Part shown: piece after piece, positions 11,032 through 23,284 of the stretch
Layout: each line of letters opens with the position of its first letter
Numbering within the stretch: position 1 is the stretch's first letter
Assembly: GCA_038501625.1 (NCBI GenBank)
Contig: JAZAYU010000352.1
Coordinates: forward strand, 248,001 to 312,000
Length of the DNA stretch: 64,000 nt
Direction: 5' to 3'
Source: Corbicula japonica
Lineage: Eukaryota > Mollusca > Bivalvia > Venerida > Cyrenidae
The notes under the pieces: generated by a model
Seen by the model: only the letters and a program-made list of their open reading frames with translations
Told to the model about the DNA's origin: nothing
Database searches by the model: none
Translations under genes and position numbers: made by a program

Positions 11032-12974
11032 AAGTCTAATTGCCCTATGTCTTATTTATTGACTGCTGGATGGTTTTTGTGGTTCTTCAATTTGGCTTTA
11101 TTAGTATAAGTATTTCATTTTTATATTATATTATGTAAAACCATTAAATTTTGACAACAAAAAATACATGGCATATAAACGCTCTTGCAACTTTGGCAAC
11201 GAGGTTTATGCTGTTGGCTTACTTTTTTTCTTTTTTTTTAACGTTTCAGGCCCCAAAGGGTAATCCCATTTATTCAATAAGATGTTACAGAATTACATTT
11301 AAATTATATCACAAGATAACATGATGACATAATCAAGGTTGCATTTATACCATAAAATAATGAATATGATAATAAATGTATAATGTTATTTCCATATATT
11401 GTATCGTGGACAAATGAGTCTGAAACGTGCATGTTCATGTTTTTTTATAAAATCACAGGACATGAGTTGGAAAGAGTTTTGCATTCCTTCAGCATGGTTT
11501 TTTACAGGTTAGTCTATAGTAGTGTTTGTTTTTATTAAATAGTTTTACATGAGACTTTAATGTTGCGTCAAGTTTTGCAAAATGTCCAGTGTATTGGCTA
11601 AAGTCACATGCAACGGCGTATTTGTTTGGTTTAAATATAGGATATATTTTCGATTTCTAATTTTGTGTTTTAAATAGTTTTCGAAGTGAGGAATTGTCAG
11701 TATAGAACTACAGTCGTCTTTAAATTTCATTTTGTAAATAAAATACTTTACTTTAATTTAAATAATGATTGCGCATTTTACATTACTTTCGCTTATTAAA
11801 TTTCGTCAGAACTGGACAACTTTTACTACTATATTTAATAAACAATGTATTGCAATGTATAAAGTATCTGGCAGGCACTTTTTTAACATAAACCTACTCC
11901 AAAATTTAAAGCGGTTACCTTTCGATAGCTTCAATGCATGTAAGATCATGTGACAACCCTGTAGGAAACTGTAGTTGTTATTTGCATAAAACATACTCAT
12001 TGTGTATGACTAGACACTGGTGGGAAAATTAAGATGCACTTTAATTGTTAATTATTTAATTTTGAATTATTTTGATAGCTGCATTTTAATGGGCTACAGG
12101 ATACATGTAATGAAATAACAGTACTTTACAATAACATCAGAGTCTAATACATTTAACAGCTTCAAAAACAACATGAACAGTTGTACGCAAGCATCTCAAA
12201 ATAGACAACACAAAAACGAAAAAGAGAGGCCGAAATGTTTCAACCTTGGAATGAAGAAAAATGTATAATTAATATCTTTATAAATTAAAAAACAATTTCT
12301 ACGCCGTATACAATAAACACTGTCGGGCATGTGTATAAACGATATTCGCAGATACGTAATAATTAAACAATTTTAGGTCATTTTGGTTCATAAAAATGAT
12401 TACAATGGAAATTGTAAATAACGTATACTGTTCCTGTGACCCTCTGTGTTTTCGGGAAACTGTTTTATAGTTTACAATCTTAATTTTGTACTTGTTTTCA
12501 AAACAGTAATACATTTCACAGTATCCGGAGCAACATTTATGTAAAAGTAAATCACTTTTAATATTATTCTAGTATATCAAACTCAGTTTCCTAGAAACGG
12601 CAGGATATGCGGGTCATAAGATTGAACTGTTGTTCATCCACTCATCAAATGCAATTTTGCAGAAATGATTTTTGTATAACAGTTCTTTGAAGAAAATGCT
12701 GTTAAAACATCTCCATGACTTGGACGTTAGTTCCAGCTATTCAAGCGAATCAGAAAAATGATATCTTATTGCTAAGTACAATAAATATTGATAAAATAAG
12801 CTTGGCCTTACGTTATCACTTTATACAGAGATTTGACAAGTTTGAGAAAAACCCTTGAGTTAATCTCCGATTCGGTCTCCCAACTTCGTTATCACTTACA
12901 TTCGCAAATGTCTGATACGTGGGCAAGTTGTCCTATGCCTTTTGTTAAACTTATGATTGCATTATTCACAATAT
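11032..12974. other. Non-coding stretch
   Basis: AT-rich with no supportable gene. Short frames near 11.8-12.0 kb overlap on both strands and match nothing recognised. Confidence 0.4.
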
Positions 12975-13089
12975 TTCACATAATTATCTACGATAAGTGT
13001 TTATATCTCACCAACTATGAGATATGGTTGCATTATTTAAGACTTCACATAATTATCTACGACAAGTTTGTATATCTCACAAGCTATGA
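12975..13089 (+). repeat. Two-copy tandem duplication, 69-bp period
   Basis: TTCACATAATTATCTACGA at 12975 recurs at 13044. The following ATATCTCACnAnCTATGA is also repeated. A 107-residue frame across it is internally repetitive for this reason only. Confidence 0.75.
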
Positions 13090-13718
13090 TTTTATAATGT
13101 GCTCATCGACGGGTGGTAAAAACGATCATTGGTTTAAAATCTTGCCAATTGTATAGATAACGTGTATTTAATTTTCGTCTACTAATTGAATTGTTGACGT
13201 ATGATACTGATACAATGTAGCATAATAGTAGTTTATAATGCAAGTTAATTATCTTTTTCAGCTGCAGTGTACTTCCTGCTTACGAAATTTCGTACTAATT
13301 CGTTTCACTAAAATGTGCATCTCTTATTCCCATTATTTACACATCTCTACGGGTAAAACAGAAGTCATAAAATCTATTCTTCATAAATTAGTTATATGTT
13401 TACACATATTGATAGTATATTGCTATGCTATTTGTAACACTTTGATATTTTTAATGTAATACCATTTGTACAGAAAAAAACAACACATTATCAACAATGA
13501 CTCCGCTCAACTTAATGACGTTATTTCAAGAATGCACATCCGCTTTCCAAAGACACCTGTTCCCGTCACGCGTACAATTTAATACAGATGAGACCATGAA
13601 CAATACCACATTTATGCACTAAGGCGTGGTTTAGTCTTTATCTTATTTTCCGACCATTGTACAAAATAAGCAAAATTTGAAACTATTAACGAAAAGGAGA
13701 ACCCGAAATGTTTCATTT

Positions 13719-13798
13719 TTAATGCATATCAGGAATCGCCACAAACAGAAAACAAAGCCTCCCACGCATCCAAACAGTAGATATGAAAAGAAAGAATA
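13719..13798 (-). repeat. PLE-like 3' end fragment
   Basis: Begins with AATGCATATCAGGAATCGCC and continues through the AGCCTCCCACGC block, in minus orientation. Just left of it (13685-13708) lies another family word, AACGAAAAGGAGAACCCG, suggesting two direct partial copies. Confidence 0.7.
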
Positions 13799-14486
13799 GT
13801 TTTTAAGAATATTAATTATCACTTTAGTACATTATTGATAAATTAACAGTCATGTGACAAATAACTTTAGTTAGTTAAAAAAATCTTTTGATGAATATTG
13901 ATCACTGGAAAATATTTTATTCGCCCATTTTTTGCCATGTAATCATGCTTGATTATATAGATTATCACGTGACCGCCTAGCTATTCATAATCACTAAAAA
14001 TAAGATGTCATTAAACCATAGCATATGTTTAAATACAGTACATGAAAAAGTAAAATCGCATTGTCTGCATTACTAATCATGTCGATTTAAGTATTTGTAA
14101 TTAGTTCATTAAACACATACTGGCTGTATGCAGAAGTTGATTTTTCAAAGCACAACAAAAGCTATAATTGTGGATATTAATTGGAAAATAAAAAATGAAA
14201 ATGGGGCACTCTCGGGCAGTTTCTTGGAAGAAGATAACGTTGTGTATGAATTCGACATAAATGTGAAGCTTTATGTAATCTGTACTTTTAAATAATATTG
14301 CCTCTACCATGTTTACTGGGGAGAGAAACCCGCATATTTATGCAATGTGTATTTTTAAAGATAGAGACAAAACGAGAAGTATATATAAACATTTTTATGA
14401 ACATGTGATAGTTCGAAAATTACTTCATTGTATTTATCGAAGTGTTACTCGGTTGGTTGGGAAGAAGACAATACCTCTGCTGAAGG
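13799..14486. other. Non-coding stretch
   Basis: Nothing recognised. Confidence 0.4.
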
Positions 14487-14613
14487 TTATTAAACTGAGT
14501 CTGGAAACCAGTCTCAAATCTCAAGCATCTGACTGGTTGAAATGGCGACTGGTCGCCATTTCAGCCAATCAGATGCTTGAGAGTTGAGACTTGTTTCCAT
14601 GCTCAATTTTATA
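14487..14613. repeat. Hairpin MITE family H, complete copy
   Basis: Two ~55-nt arms meet at GGCGACTGGTCGCC. The arms match the 4516-4643 copy closely. Its right flank TTGGGCACT is shared with the half copy at 3583, hinting that the element extends slightly past the palindrome. Confidence 0.85.
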
Positions 14614-15268
14614 GCATTGGGCACTCATCGCTTCTGTTATAATATAAGCACATAATAATTATGTATCACCGTCACGTCGATTACATTAAAAATAACTGTA
14701 TTTAAACGTTCACTTAAAATGACTCAAAGCTGGTATTTTGTGTCTCCAGGCTGACGCGAATCTTCACCGAAGAAAATATAGTATCATAGAATATTGAAAA
14801 CACAAAGTGTACCTTTAATGTTCCACTACGCTTCGATGTCACATTCGGTAAAATCAAATTCCTTCACTCTAGTTAATTTTCTTTCACCTCATTTCTACAT
14901 TTCAAATGTAAACAGCACACTTAAAATCGCTGCTGAAGTATGGGTTTGCTTTTATCATTTGAATAGGTTTTATGTATCGTGATTATTATACAAGTTTCAT
15001 ATTTCACAAGAAAATAATTTGATAATGTGCGAGAGGTTTAACGTTAAAACATGCTAACAGTTTTTCAACAAAGCCTAACTTCCTCGTAATTGGGAGATAT
15101 GTCCACGAACGTTAACTCTTTCTTTAATAGCATTTTCAAGCCATTAAAATAAGTGTGTTTGCTCTTGTTATAGATGAAAAAATCAATCGAATTGATTTAG
15201 CTAATGAAAACAATACAATTGTCCACGCCGCCTACATGTATCAACTAAATATCTTAAAGTAAATAAGA
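14614..15268. other. Non-coding stretch
   Basis: Nothing recognised. Confidence 0.4.
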
Positions 15269-15460
15269 GAAATATGCATATCAAGAATCGCCACACTCAT
15301 AAAACACAGCCTCCCCGCGCAGAGAAATAAGAGAGGAATGGGGAGCATGTTTTATAAACTTGTCAAATTCAAATAAAATTAAAACAATTAGCGAAAAAAG
15401 CACACTGGGGTTACCGCCTTGAAAGGTCAGTGGCAAAACAACTTGCCACTGGGGGTTTAA
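15269..15460 (-). repeat. PLE-like 3' module
   Basis: Runs from terminal AATATGCATATCAAGAATCG through the CCTCCCCGCGCAG block to the conserved hairpin CAGTGGCAAAACAACTTGCCACTG region. The hairpin stem is intact while the loop differs from other copies. Confidence 0.8.
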
Positions 15461-16948
15461 GGTGGATGGACACGTTGCTCACCCTGTTTTGACGTTAAAA
15501 ATTAAATATTGCACTAATCTTACAAAATTTGATCAGAATAATATGCAAGGATCGCTTTATTGAATTATGCAAAATATTTCCACTTGCCGTCGGTGATTAT
15601 TGAAAAGCAACGCCATCTATGAAGGCACCCTGATTTCCTTCATTATTCCCTAAACGTAGAGATTTAAGTATGTAGTTTACGCCAAAATGATACGAAATTT
15701 GCCTTGAACATTTACATGTAAAATCTTTGAATTGAGACATACTTCGACTTGAAATATCATAAATAATCTACGTAACGCGAGCTTTTTGGCACCGTTTTTT
15801 TAGCGTAACCCTACTGTCTTCGACGTAATATAAGCGCTAAAGCAGACGGTGAACTATCATTATTTTTTAACATGTTTTTGCCAGATGTTTAAATTTTTTA
15901 AATATGAAATAAAAAATGGCTGTCTTTGGGTTACATGTTTCGTAAAAAATAAAAAGAATGTTAATTCAGAGCTTTGCGTTTGGATCAACGCCGATGTCAT
16001 ATCTAAAATTATACACGACGGCATAGTTAAAATACCATTTTAACCTCTATTCAAATAGTCGTTTAAGATCGCGTAACAAATATATACTTTCTTTTTTCCA
16101 AATGTTAAATATCAAATTTGTTATCATAGAACAGTGTATACTTTGTTTTTTCTATGTACGGAATGTATGCTCACTAGATTTTTTTTAGAAATTTCATCAA
16201 CTGATATGAAGTACATGTATATAATTAAGCCAAGTATGTATAAAGTTAGAAACGGTCTTTGCCGGTTTAGCCATTTTGTTCTTTATTAAATGTATTCTTT
16301 GTTGCTTTTTTTTCTTTTGATGATCCGGTGCAAGGCGGAAACCACACACTCACTGGTATTTTTTTTTAATTTGGAAACTTTACTTATGTTTTTTTTTCTA
16401 ATAAGATTTGTGAGCAAGGAGGGTGTAATTTGCTTGTTATATTCTTAAAATGCATATTTTACATTTTTATGAGAAGAATAAATCTAATATTATTTAAATT
16501 AATGATAATGATTTGAACTGTCTTCAACACATGCTTTAGCTGGTGATGCTACGTGTACGCCAGCAGCCATTGCATATTTTATGCAAAATTATATCTTGTA
16601 AACTAGATATTTGATTCATCAAGTTAGACTGAAACACAAAAAAACTAATGCGTCTGCCGACAAAACAAGGTCAGCTACGTTAGAACAATCGCTTAAACGG
16701 TAATTTAAAATTGTAAATCGAAGAAGACAATAGGAGGTTTAAATTTCAGTGGCTTTCAAGGTTCCCTTTTCATCTGTTACAATATCACAGTAACATTGTT
16801 TGTGCCATGTGGCGCTGTAAAAAGTCTCTCCTTAAATAAAACCAGTGCTGTTATCAATATAGCCCTTGAAGGTCGTTGAACACGATACATCTATTTGTGT
16901 GTAACAGGCTCAGTTAATCCTATAATGACAATTTATTATATGTTTTCC
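15461..16948. other. Non-coding stretch with an R1 fragment
   Basis: No gene. GTGGCTTTCAAGGTTCCCTT at about 16750 matches repeat family R1 near 45468. Confidence 0.4.
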
Positions 16949-17469
16949 AGTGAATTATAGAGTTTTCTCAGTGAAATATAAATGGTGTTTCACTGTTTTG
17001 AAACTGTGGAATACCATTTTTATTTTCACTGATTTTGCCGAACTACTTTTTTAGCTTATAACCTCTCTTCGTGACGCCATTGATGGCATGATGTTCATTT
17101 TGAAAATGATGTAAATTTAAATAAAAATAAAAGTTGTTTTTAGTTTCTTTCGATAATAGTCATAGATAAGCTGTTTGAAATACTCAAAACTGATATGAAT
17201 TTCAGCACTATTTTCTATTGCTTCATCAGTTATGATTGACAGTTAAGCGGCTTTGGGAGCCCTTGAGAGGGAACACAAAAATCTGAGTTTTTAGTTTTTT
17301 ACTGATAACTTTGTAAAGAAATCATCAAATAAAAAGATTTGTTTGTTACAGTGAAATAACGATTTTATTTCACTTGTGAACACCAGAAACTGGCATTTTC
17401 ACTCGAGGCTACGTCACTCGTGAAAATATCATCGATATTTCACTGAAACAAACAAATATCCTCTATTTT
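16949..17469. mobile_element. Non-autonomous element with repeated CAGTGAAATA motifs
   Basis: CAGTGAAATA or its complement TATTTCACTG occurs at least five times in ~500 bp (near 16969, 17000, 17348 and 17437, among others), in both orientations. The right end carries ACAAATATCCTCTATTTTA. The same right-end word and CAGTGTAAGATA appear next to the left foot of the 13-kb palindrome (22064-22090). The class is not identified and no transposase is seen. Confidence 0.45.
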
Positions 17470-17968
17470 ATTGTATTGTTTTCGTTATTCATCGATAGGA
17501 ATACATGGATTTGCGTTCAGAGAGCTTCGTAACACAACAGATGTTTCGGCAAAAATAGGTGTACCATGTCATGCTTTTCATTGATGTAATTTGATAAGTG
17601 CCAAGTTCAATAACGCATAAGTCACATCATATTCTTTTAACAAGAAAAACAACATCGTAATGAACAACATTACTTGTCTGAATATGTATTTCAACAATTA
17701 CTCAAATTACTCAACGGAAATGATATTAAAACATATTAATCATGAATGCAGGAAGTGTAGGTACATGTATATGTAGTTTTCAACAATGATATTTTATAAC
17801 AGTACACCTGTGGCATCTTTGGTCGAATAGAAACTACAGCTTAGCAATATATGCAACCTGATAATGATATCGCAATAAGTGTTAATTATTCCTCGACAAG
17901 GTTATGCTCTTATTGCATTAGTTTTTTGAGTATCTCTTATTTTATGTTAAGTTTGCGTACTAGACTAA
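17470..17968. other. Non-coding stretch
   Basis: Nothing recognised. Confidence 0.4.
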
Positions 17969-18635
17969 GGCCGCTATTCCATGGTTCCGTGATGCGTGAT
18001 CTGTGTCCGTGTCCGCGTCGGCGATTTTTTACTCACCAAAGATATTGTTGGGTATATTCCATACCTCCGTGTCCGTGATTTTTCACTCACCAAAGATATC
18101 GTTGGGTATATTCCATACCTCCGTGTCCGTTCAGCGTCCGTGTCCGAGTTCGCGACGATTCGTTCGGTGAGCGAATTTTCACGTTCACGGACAGTTCCCG
18201 GATGCACATTGTACAGGAAACAAGCTTCGGTCAAAGGCAGCAAACAGGTTAAATATTCAAAATGTTCTCTATTTGATCTAAAGAAAGTACGGAACTCCTC
18301 TGCAGATAGTTCCAGCTCTGTAACGAAATGGTAGAATGTTCCATGTGGTTATCGATGTCTAAAAATGTCCCGTGTCCACCATTTATGATCATGCCGTTTC
18401 CTTTTCTAACTCTGATGGGCAATGTTACGTCTTAACATTAGTTAGTGATTAAATGTAACAATTTTTTTACACAGATACATTTTACGAATCTCTAACGACT
18501 GAAAAGAGCACTTTCTTATGTTCCACGCGCACAGAATTACGGAAGTATGGAATAGCACTTCACGGAAATAAAATTAGCGGACGCGGACACGTACACGCAT
18601 GAGGACCACGTTCACGGAACTATGGAATGACGGCC
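17969..18635. mobile_element. 667-bp non-autonomous TIR DNA transposon, class uncertain
   Basis: The left end GGCCGCTATTCCATGGTTCC and the reverse complement of the right end GGCCGTCATTCCATAGTTCC match. Subterminal GTGTCCG / CGGACAC motifs occur on both sides. The flanks TAA and TTA would fit a degenerate TWA duplication as in PIF/Harbinger, but this is weak. Inside, a ~60-bp unit is tandemly repeated (18009 and 18069). GC content is clearly above the surroundings. The 112- and 89-residue frames here are translations of the repeats. Confidence 0.7.
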
Positions 18636-20999
18636 TTATGGAATCCCAAGTATACAGACATTCTTGTTGTTTTCATATTGTTAAAAAGAAAAGCTCATGG
18701 CGAGTCGTGATGAAACAATAATAATGAAAAGACTTTGTAAGAAATTTCGCCCTATATACATGTAGCAAGACAAATACTTTAAACAATCATGTGTTTCAAT
18801 AATATAAACTTAGTACATGTTTCAAAAATCTCGATCGTCATCAGGTGTACATATATATTAAATTAAACATTCAGGTTCTTAAAATAAACACATGCTGACC
18901 CGTACGTCAACCCAGCTATAGACTATGCAAAGAGTCGTTTCTTCTAAGAAATGTAGAAACATTTAAATATGTTTAAAAATAATTAAAATGCATACACAAT
19001 AAAACATGGATATCATTTAAATTACACATAGGAAGTACAGCCTCCTCACACAGGCAAAGAGGAAGACAACAAGAAAAATAATGCTAACAATACTGTTTTC
19101 AAACGTCAGGCACCAATTATTAAACAATAATACAATCAGCGGAGTTACTTATCCGAACGATCAGAGCAAAATCACATTTGCCATTGGGACAATGTACTAA
19201 TATATAGGTACATCTACCTTGTTATTTGTCCCGCCATTTCCTCATAGGAAAAAATAACTTCTTTAAAGAACTCACGCACTTGAAAAATAAGCATGCAAAA
19301 TCACAAGAATATACAAAAGAAAAATATTTTAAAGTACTTTCATGAACTTGATGACAATTTCGGGAACCAGAACATCTGGGGTTAGGGAGCAAGAACATTT
19401 TCCAAAGTTTCCTTATAAACTATTATAAACTTTAAAACACAAGATCCAATGTGATGCAACCAAAGAGGCAACGCAATCTAATCTAATAGTGATATGTGGA
19501 CTAGAATTTGAAGTTGACATTTCAGATTGCAAGTTCTTTATCCTTTTATGCAAAACACTACGTATTTTACTTGAGAAGGATTCGTATCTTGGAGGAACTT
19601 GCAAAGGCATTTGTATAATAAAATTCTTTAATCTGAAGCTGTAATTAACCATTCTTTTGTAATTATTATGTGCTGGTTCCATTTTTAAGCAAGTAAACTT
19701 TGAGCATTTTTCAATCACCATAATTATTCACCCCTTGTCTATATAAATTTCGCTTTTTCCCTCGTTCTCAGCGATATATGCATTATCAATAATCTCAGAC
19801 ATTGTTATAATAAGTATGCCCCTTATTTGCTCGTTTAGCGCAGACACTGTGAGCTTGGGACCAGACGCCGCCTGATGATTGTGGTAATTTTCTGGAATTT
19901 AAGACTCTATGATCTATCATATGCACACTATCAATTGGGATTTTTCGTAACAAACTTGTGCAACTTATTTGATTAAACTGTGCGCACATATCGGGAGTAG
20001 GCGGTTTAAAGGAATAAACGAAGTTTAATTCAGCAAAACTTACAAATATGGCATGCTAATATGAATCAGTCAAACAATGGAAAATTGTATATTTCTTTTA
20101 AATTTTAATTGTATATGTCTTTTAAATTATATATATATATATATCGGTCCATGAAGTTTTATACGTTAAAGTTTTTAAAAGATCACAATAAAATTACTTT
20201 TCCCCTTTTTAATTTTTTTCCGAGCTCCTGGACAAATCATCATGACTGTTATTTCTTTGTTTGTTGTTTTTTTTGCTTTGTTGTTGATACATTTTGTTTT
20301 GTGTATAGGTCACGTTCAAAGTATTATTATATGTAAATATGTTATCTCTCATAATGCATACTTGTATGCCTGAGATGGAAATAAAGTTGTGCTCTGTTCT
20401 GATGTGGGGAATAACATAACTACTTTAAAATTCAGAAAGGGCCACTTTTGTATGCTATTATTATTATTGTTTGAGTTCATTTTGAACAGTCTATGATACA
20501 TTAAGTTTTGTTTGTATTGTTCATCTGAGTTGACTTATTTTACTGAGTCAAATACAATAAAATACAACAACATTTACAATACATTGGTTTTGATATTAAG
20601 CGACGACGTATGTGATATAAGAAACCTTCATACGATATGTCTTAAGCGATAACAGGTATTATCGTTACGGTAGTAGACAGTCTAACAGGTGTAAATGCTA
20701 AATTATCATACTGTCAATATCAAACACTTACTAACTGGGTCATTTTTTTAGCACAATTTGGTTTCGATTTCAGTTGGTGGCATGTTTTGCATGACAAGAT
20801 ACTTTTCTTTTAAGAGCATCTGTTAAAAATATGTTAGATCTTTACTGTTCTTTTTTCTAAAAATATGATGTACAATTAAGATATATTTATAAAAATTATT
20901 TAAACAAAACTTTATTAAACTGTATTTTGACGAAAGGGAGATTTTGATACTTATATTTCTGCCAATGATAGTGCAATGACGACTGTAGACGGCTTTTAA

Positions 21000-21000
<1 letters not shown>
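18636..21000. other. Non-coding stretch with simple repeats and a possible LINE tail
   Basis: (AT)n at 20127-20144. A possible non-LTR 3' end at about 20150-20400 ends in AATAAAGTTGTGCTCTGTTC. A weak, decayed PLE-like end lies near 19032-19075. A 102-residue minus frame at 19413-19721 is not recognised and has no supporting gene structure. Confidence 0.35.

Positions 21001-21059
<59 letters not shown>
21001..21059. repeat. (GACA)n microsatellite
   Basis: About 14 perfect GACA units. Confidence 0.97.
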
Positions 21060-21258
21060 CTCTTCAAGTAGTCCGGTAGAGGGGTAAAACACAGAAGCTT
21101 GTTGTTTATGTTTTCTGGTACTGATGTATAAAACAAATATGTTAAGTTAACTTCAGTCCGACAATTTTCTTAAAACAGATCTTTTAAAAAGAGCGGAAAA
21201 GCATTAAGCACTATACTGGAAGTTGACTGGGTTATTAGATCGTTTTCAAAAAAATATA

Positions 21259-21935
21259 AAATATGCATATCAGTAATGACCGCATCCAGAAGACGTAGCC
21301 TCCCCACACAGGACACAGCTACGGGAGTTTACGTATACCAGGTTCTAGGGTGCACCAACCTCACCTTGCCTTAACAGGTTCTCATATGAACAAACGTGTA
21401 CAAGTTGCCTTGGTTGTCTTGGTGAATAAGCTCTAACCAACCCATCAACTAGACAACGTTTCATGAGAAAAAGCGCACAAACAATTTCTGAGACCATAAC
21501 CACTGGAATAAAATCAGCAAGAATACGATGACACGGATAAAAGAAACAGTATCGAGATTCATTTACTATATGTTCTTTTAAAAGATATTTCCCTATTAAC
21601 CGTCATAAACTCTAAATACCCTGCCACCGTCATGCAAACAGAGCTGTGAGCATAAAGATGTACTGCAGATGGGTTAATCACCAGGCATGCAGAGCGTCTT
21701 AGAATTTCATGTTGGTAACCGTTCATTTGAACCTATAAGTGATTTTACAAATAACGTGGAGAAATTAACATAATGCCTTTTATTTACGTAAGTTTATAAA
21801 TCAAATCTCAATTAAACACTGGCTGAAAAATACCTGTTGCAGTAGTGATTTTAAACTGATAAAACTTGCAAAAGGGTTTCCTTACTTTGTAGTACCAAAA
21901 TTCCTTCTTTAAAAGCTTCAGAAAAAATGCCCCGA
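21259..21935 (-). pseudogene. 5'-truncated PLE-like copy with RT C-terminal remnant
   Basis: In minus orientation it starts at terminal ATATGCATATCAGTAATG, passes the GTTCTAGGGTGCACCAACCT block and reaches the RT C-terminus (21600-21935: remnants of the STVDHY, FYGDL and KFYR regions), with frameshifts and stops. The truncation point at 21935 and the ~100 bp beyond it recur at about 47900-47960, so copy and flank were duplicated together. It forms the immediate left neighbour of the 13-kb palindrome. Confidence 0.75.
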
Positions 21936-22040
21936 TGTTCTCTATTTTTGATTTTTTAAACATTTCAACATGTGCATTTTCTATCTTATTCGTTATTGGT
22001 TGTGTGAAATGATGTGTTTTCTTTACAGTATCTTACACTT
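21785..22040 (+). repeat. Segmental duplication unit 1, block left of the palindrome
   Basis: Aligns with 47700-47960. Shared words include CTGTTGCAGTAGTGATTT (with small changes), CCCCGATGTTCT and AATGATGTGTTTTCTTTA. In unit 2 this block is followed within ~40 bp by sequence matching 35155 onward, whereas here 13 kb of palindrome intervenes. Confidence 0.7.
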
Positions 22041-22343
22041 CGGGAATAACACAACAAATAGAGGATATTTGTTTTTCCAGTGTAAGATAGAACTATATTA
22101 GTAGATATAAAATGAGAGTTCGAGCTCACCCTGAGGCCATTTTTAACAATAGCCTCTACCACATATTACAAAGAACTCTACCGTTTATAACAATGACCTC
22201 TACCGTATATAACAATGCCTCTACCACTAGATTGACAATAGGGGGGATTAACACTTCCCTTTATATTTATGACCGGGTGAACAATACTTTAAATGGAATC
22301 ATTTAAAATAATTTTATATTAAATAAAACTCATTTGAAAATGA

Positions 22344-22391
<48 letters not shown>
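22344..22391. repeat. (ATT)n microsatellite in the left arm
   Basis: Pure ATT array, mirrored by (AAT)n at 34812-34858 in the right arm. Confidence 0.95.
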
Positions 22392-23284
22392 TTAGCTGAT
22401 AAATGCGATTATTTTAGCAGATAAATGCGATAAAAGGATTCACTTTTATTTACAACAAAAACGCATCGAAGTGAGCTTTGAAAATACTCATTGAAGTGAG
22501 CTTTATTCACTCTTCTATCCTTTTAATTTATGAAATGGACTCTCCTTTATATCGATTTAATCCAGTTCATCTATTGTGCACAGGAGTGTTTTGCGGAAAT
22601 TTATTAAGTGAATCCTGAACCGTGTGTAGACCCAGAGCAGACGCAAACATTCGGGTCAGCTTATCTTTTTTTATTATTATTTTAGCAGAGATAACAATAA
22701 CAGCATTCACATTTATTTACAACAAAAACTCATCGAAGTGAGTAGTAAAACTCTCATTGAAGTGAGTTTATTCACCGTTAAATTTATGAAATGGTTTCTT
22801 CTTAACGATTTATTGCAGTATTAAATAACGGATGCATGTACACCACCTTATAAAAATGTAACGATTTTATTCTAAATGTTACTATCACAAAATAGTTTAT
22901 GCGTTTTCTTCATCAAATAGTGCATTCTTGTTTCTTATTCTTAATAAATAATCAACTATTCCTAATAATCATTCCGAAACTATATTCATTTTTTCTTAAA
23001 TGCACAAGTTTTAATTCACAACTCAGATGCAAAACTTATTAAATTAGAATTTATTTTTTTTACTTAAAAATAGAAGATTCGTTTTCACTACGTTATTCTC
23101 ATATTTAACATGTTTAGTATTAATCATAAATATTTGCGACTGGCGCTTGAAGAATCAGTATGTTATTCAAATATTTAAGAAGCCGCAATATTGTGCCTTT
23201 AATCCTCGCAGTGAAATGTGGTTGAGTGTAATCCTGTACATAAATAACAACTTTCGCAAAAACTATTCATAGGAATTCTTGAAC

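Noticed and set aside
12975..13089. Possible CRISPR-like or satellite array
   Set aside because: Only two direct copies with a 69-bp period; no spacers and a eukaryotic context.
17996..18334. 112-residue frame with internal repeats
   Set aside because: It is the translated 60-bp tandem repeat of a TIR element.
19029..19075. Further PLE-like end (ACAGCCTCCTCACACAGG)
   Set aside because: Too short and diverged to annotate separately; mentioned within the 18.6-21 kb stretch.
19413..19721. 102-residue minus frame
   Set aside because: No recognised motif, no splice structure and no second copy to test conservation.
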